Shown here one piece after another: positions 43,901 through 51,970 of a DNA stretch of 64,000 nucleotides (position 1 is the stretch's first letter; every line of letters begins with the position of its first letter). Location of the stretch: positions 434,001 through 498,000 of the forward strand of contig NZ_JAESVA010000005.1 in NCBI RefSeq assembly GCF_020621385.1, in the 5' to 3' direction. The notes below the pieces were generated by a model that was given only the letters and a program-made list of their open reading frames with translations, had not been told where the DNA came from and made no database searches. The position numbers were made by a program, and so were the translations under genes. Origin of the DNA: Acidisoma cellulosilyticum (GTDB lineage: Bacteria; Pseudomonadota; Alphaproteobacteria; Acetobacterales; Acetobacteraceae).

Positions 43901-44362
43901 ATGTTGCCGGTAAACCAGCCTCTTGGCATAGATCAATGCAACTGTTTCACCATGCGGAAGGCGAACCGGCAGATCTCTCGCTTCTACGACGCCCAGCTTG
44001 AGCCGGTTGGTCTCCGCATCACGCAATTTCTGACCTTGGCGGCTTTGAACGAGCTCGGCAGTGCGGCGGTCAATGTCCTTGCCGAACAGCTCGACATCGA
44101 ACGGACGGCCATGGGCAAAATGGTCGGGTTTCTGGAACGTGACGGTCTGGTCAGCATTCGACCATCGCTGACGGATGGCCGCAGCAGGCTTGTCGAGCTG
44201 ACGGATGCAGGCCGCCATCTGCATGATCAGGCAAGGCCGCTTTGGCAGGGCGCGCAACGACAATTCGCGCAATTGAACGGCGCGGACAATGTCGCCGCGT
44301 TGCGGGGCGCCTTGAAGCATATGGTCGTCGGTGAGACCAAGGCGGACTCATCCGAGGATTGA
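43901..44362 (+). CDS. MarR-family transcriptional regulator
   Basis: This 153-residue winged-helix regulator has an N-terminal NCFTMRKANRQISRFYDAQL, recognition region VLAEQLDIERTAMGKMV and wing DGRSRLVELT. The cysteines near residue 13 are often involved in thiol sensing in related repressors. It is the last gene of the operon it probably represses through the twin palindromes at 42499-42539. It resembles the second MarR protein at 61858-62343. Confidence 0.92.
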   Translation: MLPVNQPLGIDQCNCFTMRKANRQISRFYDAQLEPVGLRITQFLTLAALNELGSAAVNVLAEQLDIERTAMGKMVGFLERDGLVSIRPSLTDGRSRLVELTDAGRHLHDQARPLWQGAQRQFAQLNGADNVAALRGALKHMVVGETKADSSED

Positions 44363-44459
44363 GCCGCTGGGCTGTTTCGCGAAAGACCAAGCATCAAGCA
44401 TCACGATCGTCAGCAGGCTCTCGCGATCCAGCTCCGGCTGCATCGCGAGAGACCCGGAT

Positions 44460-44726
44460 TTAGTTGGACGCGCCGGTCGTCATGACCTTATTTTTCTTCG
44501 CGAGCCCGCCGGCCTTCTGTCCGCTGGCGGTCGACATGCCGCCGCCGCCGGTACCGTTGGTGGTCTTGGACGACATACCCGTCGATGAGCCGGAGCTTGT
44601 CGTCGCACCCGGTACGGCGGCGTTTTTTGTCTGGGGTTCGACGTCGGAGCCGTTGCCGGCCCAGCTGCTGGCGATGGGCAGGGCCGTGATCGCCGCTGCA
44701 ACCATGATCATGCGCAAGTGATGCAT
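44460..44726 (-). CDS. Small exported Gly/Ser/Thr-rich protein
   Basis: This 88-residue protein has a signal peptide (MHHLRMIMVAAAITALPIAS, cleavage near SSWA) and a low-complexity mature part (TTSSGSSTGMSSKTTNGTGG) ending with a short basic tail. The ribosome site AGGAGA lies six bases before the ATG, which supports expression. The function is unknown; a structural or stress-related envelope role would fit. Confidence 0.72.
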   Translation of the reverse strand: MHHLRMIMVAAAITALPIASSWAGNGSDVEPQTKNAAVPGATTSSGSSTGMSSKTTNGTGGGGMSTASGQKAGGLAKKNKVMTTGASN

Positions 44727-44860
44727 TTTTGTCTCCTGGGTCCAAGGCGCGGAATTTGCGCCGCTTGGTCTAATAAGGAGGCAAGGACTGCATTTTTTCA
44801 GAGTGAGCATCATCACGTTTCGTATAGAGTTTCCTTGATGCGCAATCTTGTGAAACCCGC

Positions 44861-45688
44861 CTAAAGATAACCGAAACGCTGCATGACGGTGCCGTGGTCG
44901 CGCTCGATGCGCGCGCTTTGTTCCGGCGTCAGGATGCTGCGCCACGCGCCGCTGCGGCCTTGCCGAAAAAAGGCGTCCTGCGATTGCGCAGGCTGCTCGA
45001 CAAAGCCGTTTTCCTGTTCCTGGCGGCGAAGCTCGGCGAAATCGCTATGTGCCACGGCCCGCGCCAACCGCTCGGGCGTGGGCGTCTGTCCCAGAAAGCG
45101 GATCAGAGAACCGAAGGCCGTGCCGGGATCGGCCAGAAGATCCTCATAGCGCAGCACAAGCAGCGTCGGGTGCGGTTGCCTTGTCCAGAAGTGGACATGG
45201 CCGGACCAGGTCGCGAGACGGACATAGACCGTGCTGTCCTTGCCGCCGGTCGCGGCTTCCGGGTCGTTCATGAAATCGATGGTACGATCCAAGGAAAGAC
45301 CGAGATGCCTACTATAGGAAATGACGATATCGCGCGGATCGCGCAGAATATAGATGGCGCCGCCCGTCACCGCTTTGGTGATCAGCTGCACGCCCTCCAC
45401 GACCAGCTGCGCGTTATGGGTTTTGACGAAGACCAGGCCGGGATGCGCGTCCGCTATCGCCTGATGCACGCGCGGGCGCATGGCCTGCACATCGCGGATG
45501 CTATAGCGCGACGCCGGGCGCGGATCGAAAGCGTGATAGCGGCTGGCGGCATTCTCTCCGGTTGACAGGTCCATCAGCCGGTTGATGTCGTAAGGCGTCG
45601 CACTATCGGCGATGTAATTGTGCAGGAAAGCGCGCAGCCAGGTGCTGCCGGATTTAGGGTAGGAGGCGATCCAGGCGATCCTGCCCAT
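44861..45688 (-). CDS. Sulfotransferase domain protein
   Basis: This 275-residue protein has the PAPS-binding motif YPKSGSTWLR (10-19) and the 3'-phosphate motif region REPRDIV-like (ILRDPRDIVISYSRH near 135), as well as RYEDLLADP. It would transfer sulfate from PAPS to a carbohydrate or other hydroxyl. A small hypothetical gene lies upstream on the same strand with 12 bases between them, so both may form an operon. Confidence 0.88.
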   Translation of the reverse strand: MGRIAWIASYPKSGSTWLRAFLHNYIADSATPYDINRLMDLSTGENAASRYHAFDPRPASRYSIRDVQAMRPRVHQAIADAHPGLVFVKTHNAQLVVEGVQLITKAVTGGAIYILRDPRDIVISYSRHLGLSLDRTIDFMNDPEAATGGKDSTVYVRLATWSGHVHFWTRQPHPTLLVLRYEDLLADPGTAFGSLIRFLGQTPTPERLARAVAHSDFAELRRQEQENGFVEQPAQSQDAFFRQGRSGAWRSILTPEQSARIERDHGTVMQRFGYL

Positions 45689-45700
45689 ATAACGGGCAGA

Positions 45701-45994
45701 TCAGGTGCTGTGCCGGCGGGTGATCTCGTCGAAAAGATCGACGATCTCCTGCGCGATACGGCCGAGTTCGAAATCCCACCATTGTTCCAGCGCGACATCG
45801 CGCCGCCCCTGGGGGGCGACCTCTTCCCGCAGCGTGACGAAACGGTCCCACAGATCGGGCCAAGGCATCTCATGCTGCCGCAGGACCAGCAGGTCCGGCA
45901 CCAAAGCCAGACGCAGCCGCACCTTCAAGGTGCCGGTGCCGGAGGCGAGGACGCGGGTGGCGGTCAGGAACTTGTTGCGGGTTTCGCTCGCCAT
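45701..45994 (-). CDS. Hypothetical protein upstream of the sulfotransferase
   Basis: This 97-residue protein is not recognised. It begins MASETRNKFLTATRVL and is rich in tryptophan and acidic residues in its second half (WDFELGRIAQEIVDLFDEI), with helical character. It is probably co-transcribed with the sulfotransferase gene 12 bases downstream. ATG 45994 is preferred; the frame is open 33 bases further upstream. Confidence 0.6.
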   Translation of the reverse strand: MASETRNKFLTATRVLASGTGTLKVRLRLALVPDLLVLRQHEMPWPDLWDRFVTLREEVAPQGRRDVALEQWWDFELGRIAQEIVDLFDEITRRHST

Positions 45995-46254
45995 CCTCGT
46001 CAGCCTCAAGTCGTGGAATGAGGGCAACGGGCCCTTCTGTCCCGAAGGTTAAACGGTTTGCCGGCGCCTGCGCCATAGGGCTGGACGCATAGGTCGGCCA
46101 GCCTTTCGGGGGGCCTTTCGTGGGCCTTTCGGGGGGCCGACAGGGCGGCTGCTTGAGAAGCAGGATGAGGCGATTCGCTTAGAGATCTGAAATCCTTGGA
46201 CGAGTCGCCATAGCGACGTTTCCCTGCCGAGAAAGGGCTTTTCACACACCAAAT

Positions 46255-46269
46255 GTTCACGTTATGTTC
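46255..46269. promoter_or_regulatory. LexA box (alphaproteobacterial GTTC-N7-GTTC)
   Basis: GTTC (46255-46258), seven bases, then GTTC (46266-46269) lie 22 bases before the imuA start. This matches the known alphaproteobacterial SOS operator and its usual place before imuA-imuB, so DNA-damage induction is very likely. A third GTTC follows at 46272-46275. Confidence 0.85.
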
Positions 46270-46290
46270 CTGTTCTGACAAGGCGATATC

Positions 46291-47061
46291 GTGACCGGAT
46301 TTTTGGAAAAACAACAGCTTAGCGATCTGCGGACGATGATCGCCGGCCTGGAAAGGCTGAGCGTCAGCAAATCCGCAGGGCAGGTGCTGCCCTTCGGCGT
46401 GGCGCCGCTCGATCGGCATCTGCCCTGGGGCGGCTTGCGCCTGCCGGGTCTGCATGAATGGGCCGATCTTGGCCTCGGTCAGCCCTATGCCAGTGCGGCC
46501 GGGCTGATGGTCGCGGGCATTCTCGCCCGGCGGGATGGCCCGGTTCTATGGGTAAGCGAGCGCCCCGATCTTTACGCCCCCGCATTGGGCAATGTGGGGT
46601 TGAGCCCCGACCGTGTCCTGCATGTGACGGCGCGGCGGACGGTCGCGGCGGTGATGGAGGAGGCGCTGCGCCTTGGCCGTTTCGCCGGCATCGTGGGGGA
46701 GGTGCGGCAGATCGAGCCCACGGCCGCGCGCCGCCTGCAACTGGCGGCCGAGGCGGCCGGCTTGCCCGCTTTCGTGCTGCGGCGTCCGCCCAGGCGTGAA
46801 ACCGCCATTGCCCCGATCGCCGCGCTGACGCGCTGGCGCATCGCGCGCGTGCCGTCCGGGCCGGTACTGCCCGAGGCCCCTCATGTGCCGGGCCTGGCCC
46901 CGGCGCTCTGGCGGCTGGACCTCATCCGTTGTCGCGGGGCCGAGGCCGCATCCTGGATTGTGGAGGCATGCGATGCGACGGGTCATATCCGTCTACCTGC
47001 CGCTCTGGCCGACCGATCGGTGGCGCCGGCAGCAGCAGGGCCGCAAAGCCGGGCAGGCTAG
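46291..47061 (+). CDS. imuA: SOS mutagenesis protein ImuA
   Basis: This 256-residue RecA-like protein acts with ImuB and the DnaE2 polymerase in damage-induced mutagenesis. The start MTGFLEKQQLSDLRTMIAGL and the mid part PFGVAPLDRHLPWGGLRLPG with VLWVSERPDLYAPAL match ImuA. The start may be GTG at this position (GTGACCGGA). The LexA box upstream and the overlapping imuB gene complete the context. Its C-terminus overlaps imuB by 89 bases. Confidence 0.88.
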   Translation: MTGFLEKQQLSDLRTMIAGLERLSVSKSAGQVLPFGVAPLDRHLPWGGLRLPGLHEWADLGLGQPYASAAGLMVAGILARRDGPVLWVSERPDLYAPALGNVGLSPDRVLHVTARRTVAAVMEEALRLGRFAGIVGEVRQIEPTAARRLQLAAEAAGLPAFVLRRPPRRETAIAPIAALTRWRIARVPSGPVLPEAPHVPGLAPALWRLDLIRCRGAEAASWIVEACDATGHIRLPAALADRSVAPAAAGPQSRAG

Positions 47062-48553
47062 AGACCCGGCGGAACCCGCGCTGGCGCCGAGCGCGGCCGA
47101 GGATAGCAACCGTCCCGTCATCACCCGCCTGCATGACGGTCGGCGCCATGTCGTGGGTGCGGCCGATGCGGCGGCGCGGCGTCTGGGCGTCATGCTCGGC
47201 CAGCCCTTGGCGGAAGCCCAGGCAATGTATCGCGATCTGACGATCGTCGATGCCGATCCGGAGGGGGACGCCACCGGCCTGCGCGCGCTGGCCGCCTGGT
47301 GCCAGCGCTATGCGCCGCTGACAGCGGCGGACCTGCCGGACGCGATCCGCATCGACAGTACCGGTGCGGACCATCTTTGGGGGGGAGAGGCAGCGATGAT
47401 GGCCGATCTCCATCGCCGTCTTTCTGACGTCGGCCTGTCCGTGCGGATGGCGGTGGCCGATACCCCGGGCGCGGCCTGGGCCTTGTCCCATTATGGGGCG
47501 GAGACGATCACGCTTTGCCCGGCCGGACGCGTGGCAGAGGCATTGCACCCGCTGCCCATCCCCAGCCTTCGCCTCTCGGCCGATACCGTGCAGGGGCTCG
47601 ACCGCATGGGGTTTGCACGCGTCGGGGAGTTGATGGCGGCAAAGCGTGCGCCGCTGTCCCGTCGCTTCAGCGCCGATTTGCTGCGCCAGTTGGATTACGC
47701 GACCGGCGCCAGCTTCGAACCGCTGGAGCCTCAGGCGGCTGCGCAACTGATCCGCGAGCGGCTGACCTTCGTCGAGCCATTGGTCACGGCGGAAGCCTTC
47801 GCCACCGTCATCGACCGTCTGAGCCGTCTCGTCTCCACTGAGTTGGAACGGCGCGGGGAGGGCGCGCGGCGGCTGGATCTGGTCTGCGAGCGCGTCGACG
47901 GCAGCCAGCAGTTGATCGCCCTCGGCACGGCGCGGCCGGTGCAGTCAGCCAAGCAGCTTGCGCGACTGCTGGCGGAGCGGATCGAGACGATCGATCCCGG
48001 CCTGGGGGTGGAGGCGATGGTGCTGTGGGTCGCAAGGGCCGAACCCACGACGCCCGCGCAGATCGAGGCCTGGTCGCCGCAAAGCGGGGTCGCCAAAAGC
48101 CTCGGCGAACTTGCCCCGCTGATCGACCGTCTGGTGGCGCGCTTCGGCGCAGGACAGGTTTACCGTCTGGCACCGGTGGAAAGCGATGTGCCGGAACGCG
48201 GCGTCAGGCGTATCGGGCCTTTGGCGCCGCCTGACGGCCGTGCCTGGCCGCCCAACCTGCCGCGGCCGCTGCGGCTTTTGACCCCGCCGCAGTCAGTGCA
48301 GGCCATCGCCCTGCTGCCCGATCAACCGCCCGTCGCCTTCACCTGGCGGCGTCAGCGCCATCTCATTCGCCGCGCGGATGGGCCGGAGCGGATTTTCGGC
48401 GAATGGTGGAAGCGGGACAGCGAGCGCACGCTATCCCGCGACTATTGGGCGGTGGAGGACGAGGCGGGCGACCGTTTCTGGCTTTACCGCAACGGCGATG
48501 GAGAGGATCCCGAGACCGGGAATCTGGCCTGGTTTCTGCACGGGATTTTTTGA
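46973..48553 (+). CDS. imuB: ImuB, Y-family DNA polymerase-like mutagenesis protein
   Basis: This 526-residue protein has the Y-family fold (RRVISVYLPLWPTDRW at the start) but lacks the catalytic acidic pair: the usual SIDE motif reads RIDSTGADHLWGG, as in known ImuB proteins, which are inactive as polymerases and recruit DnaE2 to the clamp. ATG 46973 gives the family N-terminus. The gene overlaps imuA in another frame. dnaE2, which often follows, is absent: 48554-48901 is non-coding and unrelated genes follow. Confidence 0.9.
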   Translation: MRRVISVYLPLWPTDRWRRQQQGRKAGQARDPAEPALAPSAAEDSNRPVITRLHDGRRHVVGAADAAARRLGVMLGQPLAEAQAMYRDLTIVDADPEGDATGLRALAAWCQRYAPLTAADLPDAIRIDSTGADHLWGGEAAMMADLHRRLSDVGLSVRMAVADTPGAAWALSHYGAETITLCPAGRVAEALHPLPIPSLRLSADTVQGLDRMGFARVGELMAAKRAPLSRRFSADLLRQLDYATGASFEPLEPQAAAQLIRERLTFVEPLVTAEAFATVIDRLSRLVSTELERRGEGARRLDLVCERVDGSQQLIALGTARPVQSAKQLARLLAERIETIDPGLGVEAMVLWVARAEPTTPAQIEAWSPQSGVAKSLGELAPLIDRLVARFGAGQVYRLAPVESDVPERGVRRIGPLAPPDGRAWPPNLPRPLRLLTPPQSVQAIALLPDQPPVAFTWRRQRHLIRRADGPERIFGEWWKRDSERTLSRDYWAVEDEAGDRFWLYRNGDGEDPETGNLAWFLHGIF

Positions 48554-48901
48554 CATCTTTTCGATCTTGGCTTTTCAGAATTTATTTTGAAATCAAATCA
48601 ATGATGGTTTTATCATCAATCGATGTCGCCGCATCATCCAGGTTTTTGTTCAACGAACCGTGATAGCGGATAGATTTTTCGCATTCCTGCCACAGTTTTG
48701 TCCTTAACAGGGATGATGTGTCAGGTTCGAAAGACCCGGCGCATCGTTTGCGAGTCAAAGTCGACAATCATTATGTTGATTTTGCAATGAAACCCCCGTC
48801 TCCGCGCTGACAGGCGCGGGGATTTATGAGGCGGTATTACCCCGCCCGCTGCCCGGACGGTTGTCCGGACAGCGCTTCAGTTGATATCGAAGGATAATTG
48901 C
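48554..48901. other. AT-rich intergenic stretch after imuB
   Basis: The first 240 bases are clearly richer in A and T than the surroundings. A leftward TTG-initiated frame of 61 codons (48582-48767) has no recognised feature. Two hairpins lie near the end: CCGCGC-tgacag-GCGCGG (48802-48819) and CCGGAC-ggtt-GTCCGG (48853-48868). I cannot identify a gene. Confidence 0.5.
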
Positions 48902-49060
48902 ATGCGAAATTGGAAACAGGTGCTGATCCTGGTCGGTATGCTTTTCGCGGCCGGTAGCCTCTCCGCCTGTTGCGGTCCCTGGGGTCGCGGCTATTGCGGT
49001 GGCTGGGGCCATCATGGCGGTGGTGGCGGCGGTCAGGGCGGCTATCACGGCGGCCCGTAA
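48902..49060 (+). CDS. Small Gly-rich lipoprotein-like peptide
   Basis: A 52-codon frame has AAGGA seven bases before the ATG, a signal segment (VLILVGMLFAAGSLSACC) with a lipobox-like LSAC (cysteine at residue 23), and a mature part rich in glycine, tryptophan and histidine (YCGGWGHHGG). Short Gly-rich lipoproteins of this type are found in many Proteobacteria; the function is unknown. Confidence 0.6.
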   Translation: MRNWKQVLILVGMLFAAGSLSACCGPWGRGYCGGWGHHGGGGGGQGGYHGGP

Positions 49061-49119
49061 GTCATACCAGACAGCGGGCTTTGGCGTCTGCCGGGTTTGC
49101 CCGGAAGCGCCCCAAGTCC

Positions 49120-49223
49120 GTCATGCGCGGGCCCCGACCCGCGCATCTACCCGTCTGAGTAGGCAGGCGGCCGGCGAGGCGCCACCATGGGTAGTTCCGC
49201 GCAACGCGTGCGCGGGTGACGAC
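49120..49223. repeat. GC-rich palindromic repeat (REP-like)
   Basis: ATGCGCGGG (49123-49131) faces CCCGCGCAT (49138-49146) with a six-base loop, and a further GCGCAACGCGTGCGCGGGTGACG (in pieces, 49199-49221) follows. The pattern resembles 36071-36203. No gene is apparent in 49061-49298. Confidence 0.55.
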
Positions 49224-49298
49224 GTGTGGTGGGCCAGACTTCTATAAAAACCTGACAGACGCTCGCGGTCCGCTGTCGCCCGCGCAGTTCCGGAAAAT

Positions 49299-51779
49299 CT
49301 ATTTCCCGCCGCCCCCTGCCTTGGCTTCGCCCAGCATGCGCTCCACCCGGCGGATCAGATCATCGATCGAGAAGGGCTTGGTCAAAACCTCCATGCCCGG
49401 CTCGATATGGCCGTGGTTCAGCACGGCATTCTCGGCATAGCCGGTGATGAAAAGCACACGCAGATCAGACCGGATGGCGCGCGCGGCATCCGCCACTTGC
49501 CGTCCGTTCAGTCCGCCGGGCAGACCGACATCGGTGATCAGCAGATTGATGTCCGGCTCGCCTTCGAAGATCTTGAGCGCGGTCGCGCCGTCCTCCGCCT
49601 CGATACAATGATAGCCAAGATCACCTAACGCGTCTGCCACCAAAAGCCGAACGGTTGGCTCGTCATCGACAATCAGAACGGTTTCGCCGTGATAATTGAG
49701 CCGTGGGGCGTGGGCCGGCTCCACTGTTTCGCGCTCGTCCTGCGCACCGTGATGGCGCGGCAGATAGATGGTGACCGTCGTGCCCTGGTCGAGTTCCGAA
49801 TAGATGCGCACCTGGCCGTGGCTCTGGCGGGCGAAACCATAGACCATGGACAGGCCAAGTCCCGTGCCCTGGCCGATCGGCTTGGTCGTGAAAAAGGGAT
49901 CGAAAACGCGATCCAGAATAGATTTGTCAATGCCGGAGCCGGTATCCGTCACGCTGACGGCGACATACTGGCCTTTCACCATATTGCGCTCGCGCGCCGT
50001 GCGCTCGTCCAGCCAGCGGTTTGAGGTTTCGATGGTGATGCGGCCACCGTCGGCCATGGCGTCGCGGGCATTGATGCAGAGGTTGAGGATGGCGTTTTCC
50101 AGCTGGTTGGCGTCGACCTGCGCTGTCCATAAGCCGCCGGCGGCGATCGTCTCGACCGCGATCGCCGGTCCCACTGTGCGCTGCACAAGCTCCACCAGAT
50201 CCGACAGCAGCTTGTTGATGACGGTCGGTTTGGGCGACAGCGTCTGGCGCCGGGCGAAAGCCAGCAGCCGGTGGGTGAGGGAGGCGGCGCGGCGCGCGGC
50301 ACCCTGGCCGGCGGCGATATATTTCTCCACATCCGCCGTGCGGCCTTGCGCGGCGCGGATGCCGATCATCTCAAAACTGCCGGAGATTCCGGCCAGAAGA
50401 TTGTTGAAGTCATGCGCCAGGCCGCCCGTCAACTGGCCCACGGCTTCCATCTTCTGCGCCTGGCGCAGCGATTCCTCGGCGACGCGCAACCGGTCCTGCT
50501 CGGCCAGACGGTCAGTCACATCATAGCCGAACTGATAGGCCCCGATCAGCTGGCCCTTGGCGTCGCGCAGCGGGCTGAAATGCTGCTCGTAATAGCGGCG
50601 GTCGCGTGACGGATCGCCGTATTCATCGACGATCACGTAATCCTCGCCCGCATAGGCGCGTGCCCAGGCCGTCTGCACGTCCGCGAGCAGATCGGGCTGC
50701 TCCGCGAGCAGTTCGGCGATCCTGTCGCCGACCCGCGGCAGCACGCCGAAAACCCGCTCGAATTCCTGGGCGGCGGCAGCGTTGACCGCCAGATAGCGCA
50801 TTTCCATGTCAAGGACATGGACGAAGGCATGGGTATTCTCCACGATCCCGGCGAGCAATTGACGGTCGGCGACGGCGGACACGACCCGCGCCCCCAGCGT
50901 CTCATTCACCTCGCGCAAGACGCGTTCGATACGCTTGCGGTCGGTGATATCCTTGAACAGAACCGCGACCTGACGGCGGCTGGGCGGTTCGATTCGGAAG
51001 GAGGATACTTCCAGATAATGGCCGGTCGCGACCAGTTCCTGCTCGAAGCGGATCGGCTGGCCGGTCGCCAGCACCGCGCCGTAGCGGGCGACCCAGGCAT
51101 CGGCCTCGTTCGGCACTATCTCACGCAGCGTCTGGCCGACGACATTCGGAATGCCGGCATGGACCGCATAGGCGGGATTGGCATCGACATGAATATAGTC
51201 GCTCAAAGCCCCATGCGGACCGTCGAAGAATTCGATGACACAGAAACCCTCGTCCATCGCTTCGAACAGCGTGCGGTAATGCGCTTCGCTGTCCGTGAGA
51301 GAGGTCGGGGGCAAGGCAGGGCGCGCGTCCGGATCAAGCTGCACCAATAGACCCGCAATGGCGCCGTCCGCCGCCCGCAAGGGAGAGATCGCGACGGTGC
51401 CGTGGATCAGCACCGCATCGGCCCCGCGCGCCAGCGGCAGGATGCCGGCCTGGGTCGGCTCGCCGGCCAAAGCGCGGGTCACCAACGGATGCAGCCATTC
51501 CCAGGCGTCAGCCAGCACAAGGTCAAGCCGCAGCCCCGCGCCTTTGACCTTCAGCAGCGCCTCAAGCCGTGGGTTGGGCAAGACGGTCAGCGCGGACCCC
51601 CAGGCGACCAAAGCCGGCCCCGGCAGGTCCTGCACCAGGATGGCGGCGGCAAGGAGGGCGGGAGGCCAATGCGCGACATCGCCCAAAGGCGTCGCCGGCC
51701 AATCCGCCAAAGCGTCAATGGCCGCCCCCGGCGAAGGTTGGGCGGCCGAACGGCCAGGGGAATGCTCGGTATTCGACAT
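49299..51779 (-). CDS. Hybrid PAS sensor histidine kinase with receiver domain
   Basis: This 826-residue soluble hybrid kinase has a GAF/PAS-like N-terminal part (1-160), a PAS domain (about 166-290), a second PAS (about 300-425), the dimerisation/phosphoacceptor motif GGLAHDFNN (H456), a HATPase domain (N565 region, TDTGSGID at 611-618, GTGLGLSM at 638-645) and a C-terminal receiver domain (VDDEP at 704-708, phospho-acceptor D750 in LLITDVGLPGG). No membrane segment is visible. It belongs to the HWE-distant, HisKA-type PAS kinases common in Alphaproteobacteria. The input signal and output partner are unknown. Confidence 0.92.
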   Translation of the reverse strand: MSNTEHSPGRSAAQPSPGAAIDALADWPATPLGDVAHWPPALLAAAILVQDLPGPALVAWGSALTVLPNPRLEALLKVKGAGLRLDLVLADAWEWLHPLVTRALAGEPTQAGILPLARGADAVLIHGTVAISPLRAADGAIAGLLVQLDPDARPALPPTSLTDSEAHYRTLFEAMDEGFCVIEFFDGPHGALSDYIHVDANPAYAVHAGIPNVVGQTLREIVPNEADAWVARYGAVLATGQPIRFEQELVATGHYLEVSSFRIEPPSRRQVAVLFKDITDRKRIERVLREVNETLGARVVSAVADRQLLAGIVENTHAFVHVLDMEMRYLAVNAAAAQEFERVFGVLPRVGDRIAELLAEQPDLLADVQTAWARAYAGEDYVIVDEYGDPSRDRRYYEQHFSPLRDAKGQLIGAYQFGYDVTDRLAEQDRLRVAEESLRQAQKMEAVGQLTGGLAHDFNNLLAGISGSFEMIGIRAAQGRTADVEKYIAAGQGAARRAASLTHRLLAFARRQTLSPKPTVINKLLSDLVELVQRTVGPAIAVETIAAGGLWTAQVDANQLENAILNLCINARDAMADGGRITIETSNRWLDERTARERNMVKGQYVAVSVTDTGSGIDKSILDRVFDPFFTTKPIGQGTGLGLSMVYGFARQSHGQVRIYSELDQGTTVTIYLPRHHGAQDERETVEPAHAPRLNYHGETVLIVDDEPTVRLLVADALGDLGYHCIEAEDGATALKIFEGEPDINLLITDVGLPGGLNGRQVADAARAIRSDLRVLFITGYAENAVLNHGHIEPGMEVLTKPFSIDDLIRRVERMLGEAKAGGGGK

Positions 51780-51901
51780 CGTCGTCCAGTCTATGCGGCG
51801 ATTTCGACTTGAAGGCCAAGGCCCGGATCGTCAAGCGAATGGCGCGACCTATCGAGCGAGTGTGATCGCGGGAGCCTGACGGCATCATCGTCCCGCGCTA
51901 A

Positions 51902-51964
51902 GCTGGCTGTCTTTGGCTCAGAAGCCGGCTCAAGCCGGTCAAGCTTCACAGAAAGGCAGCCGGC
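51902..51964 (+). promoter_or_regulatory. Structured leader of the mtnK gene
   Basis: GCTGGCTG (51902-51909) can pair with CAGCCGGC (51957-51964) immediately before the ATG at 51971, enclosing overlapping GGCT/AGCC and CCGGCT/AGCCGG hairpins that are mutually exclusive. The alternation and the proximity to the start suggest translational control. A link to S-adenosylmethionine or methylthioribose sensing would make sense but I cannot match it to a known riboswitch. Confidence 0.35.
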
Positions 51965-51970
51965 GCGCCC

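Noticed and set aside
48582-48767. A 61-codon leftward frame in the AT-rich gap after imuB.
   Set aside because: It needs a TTG start, has no clear ribosome site and no recognisable feature.
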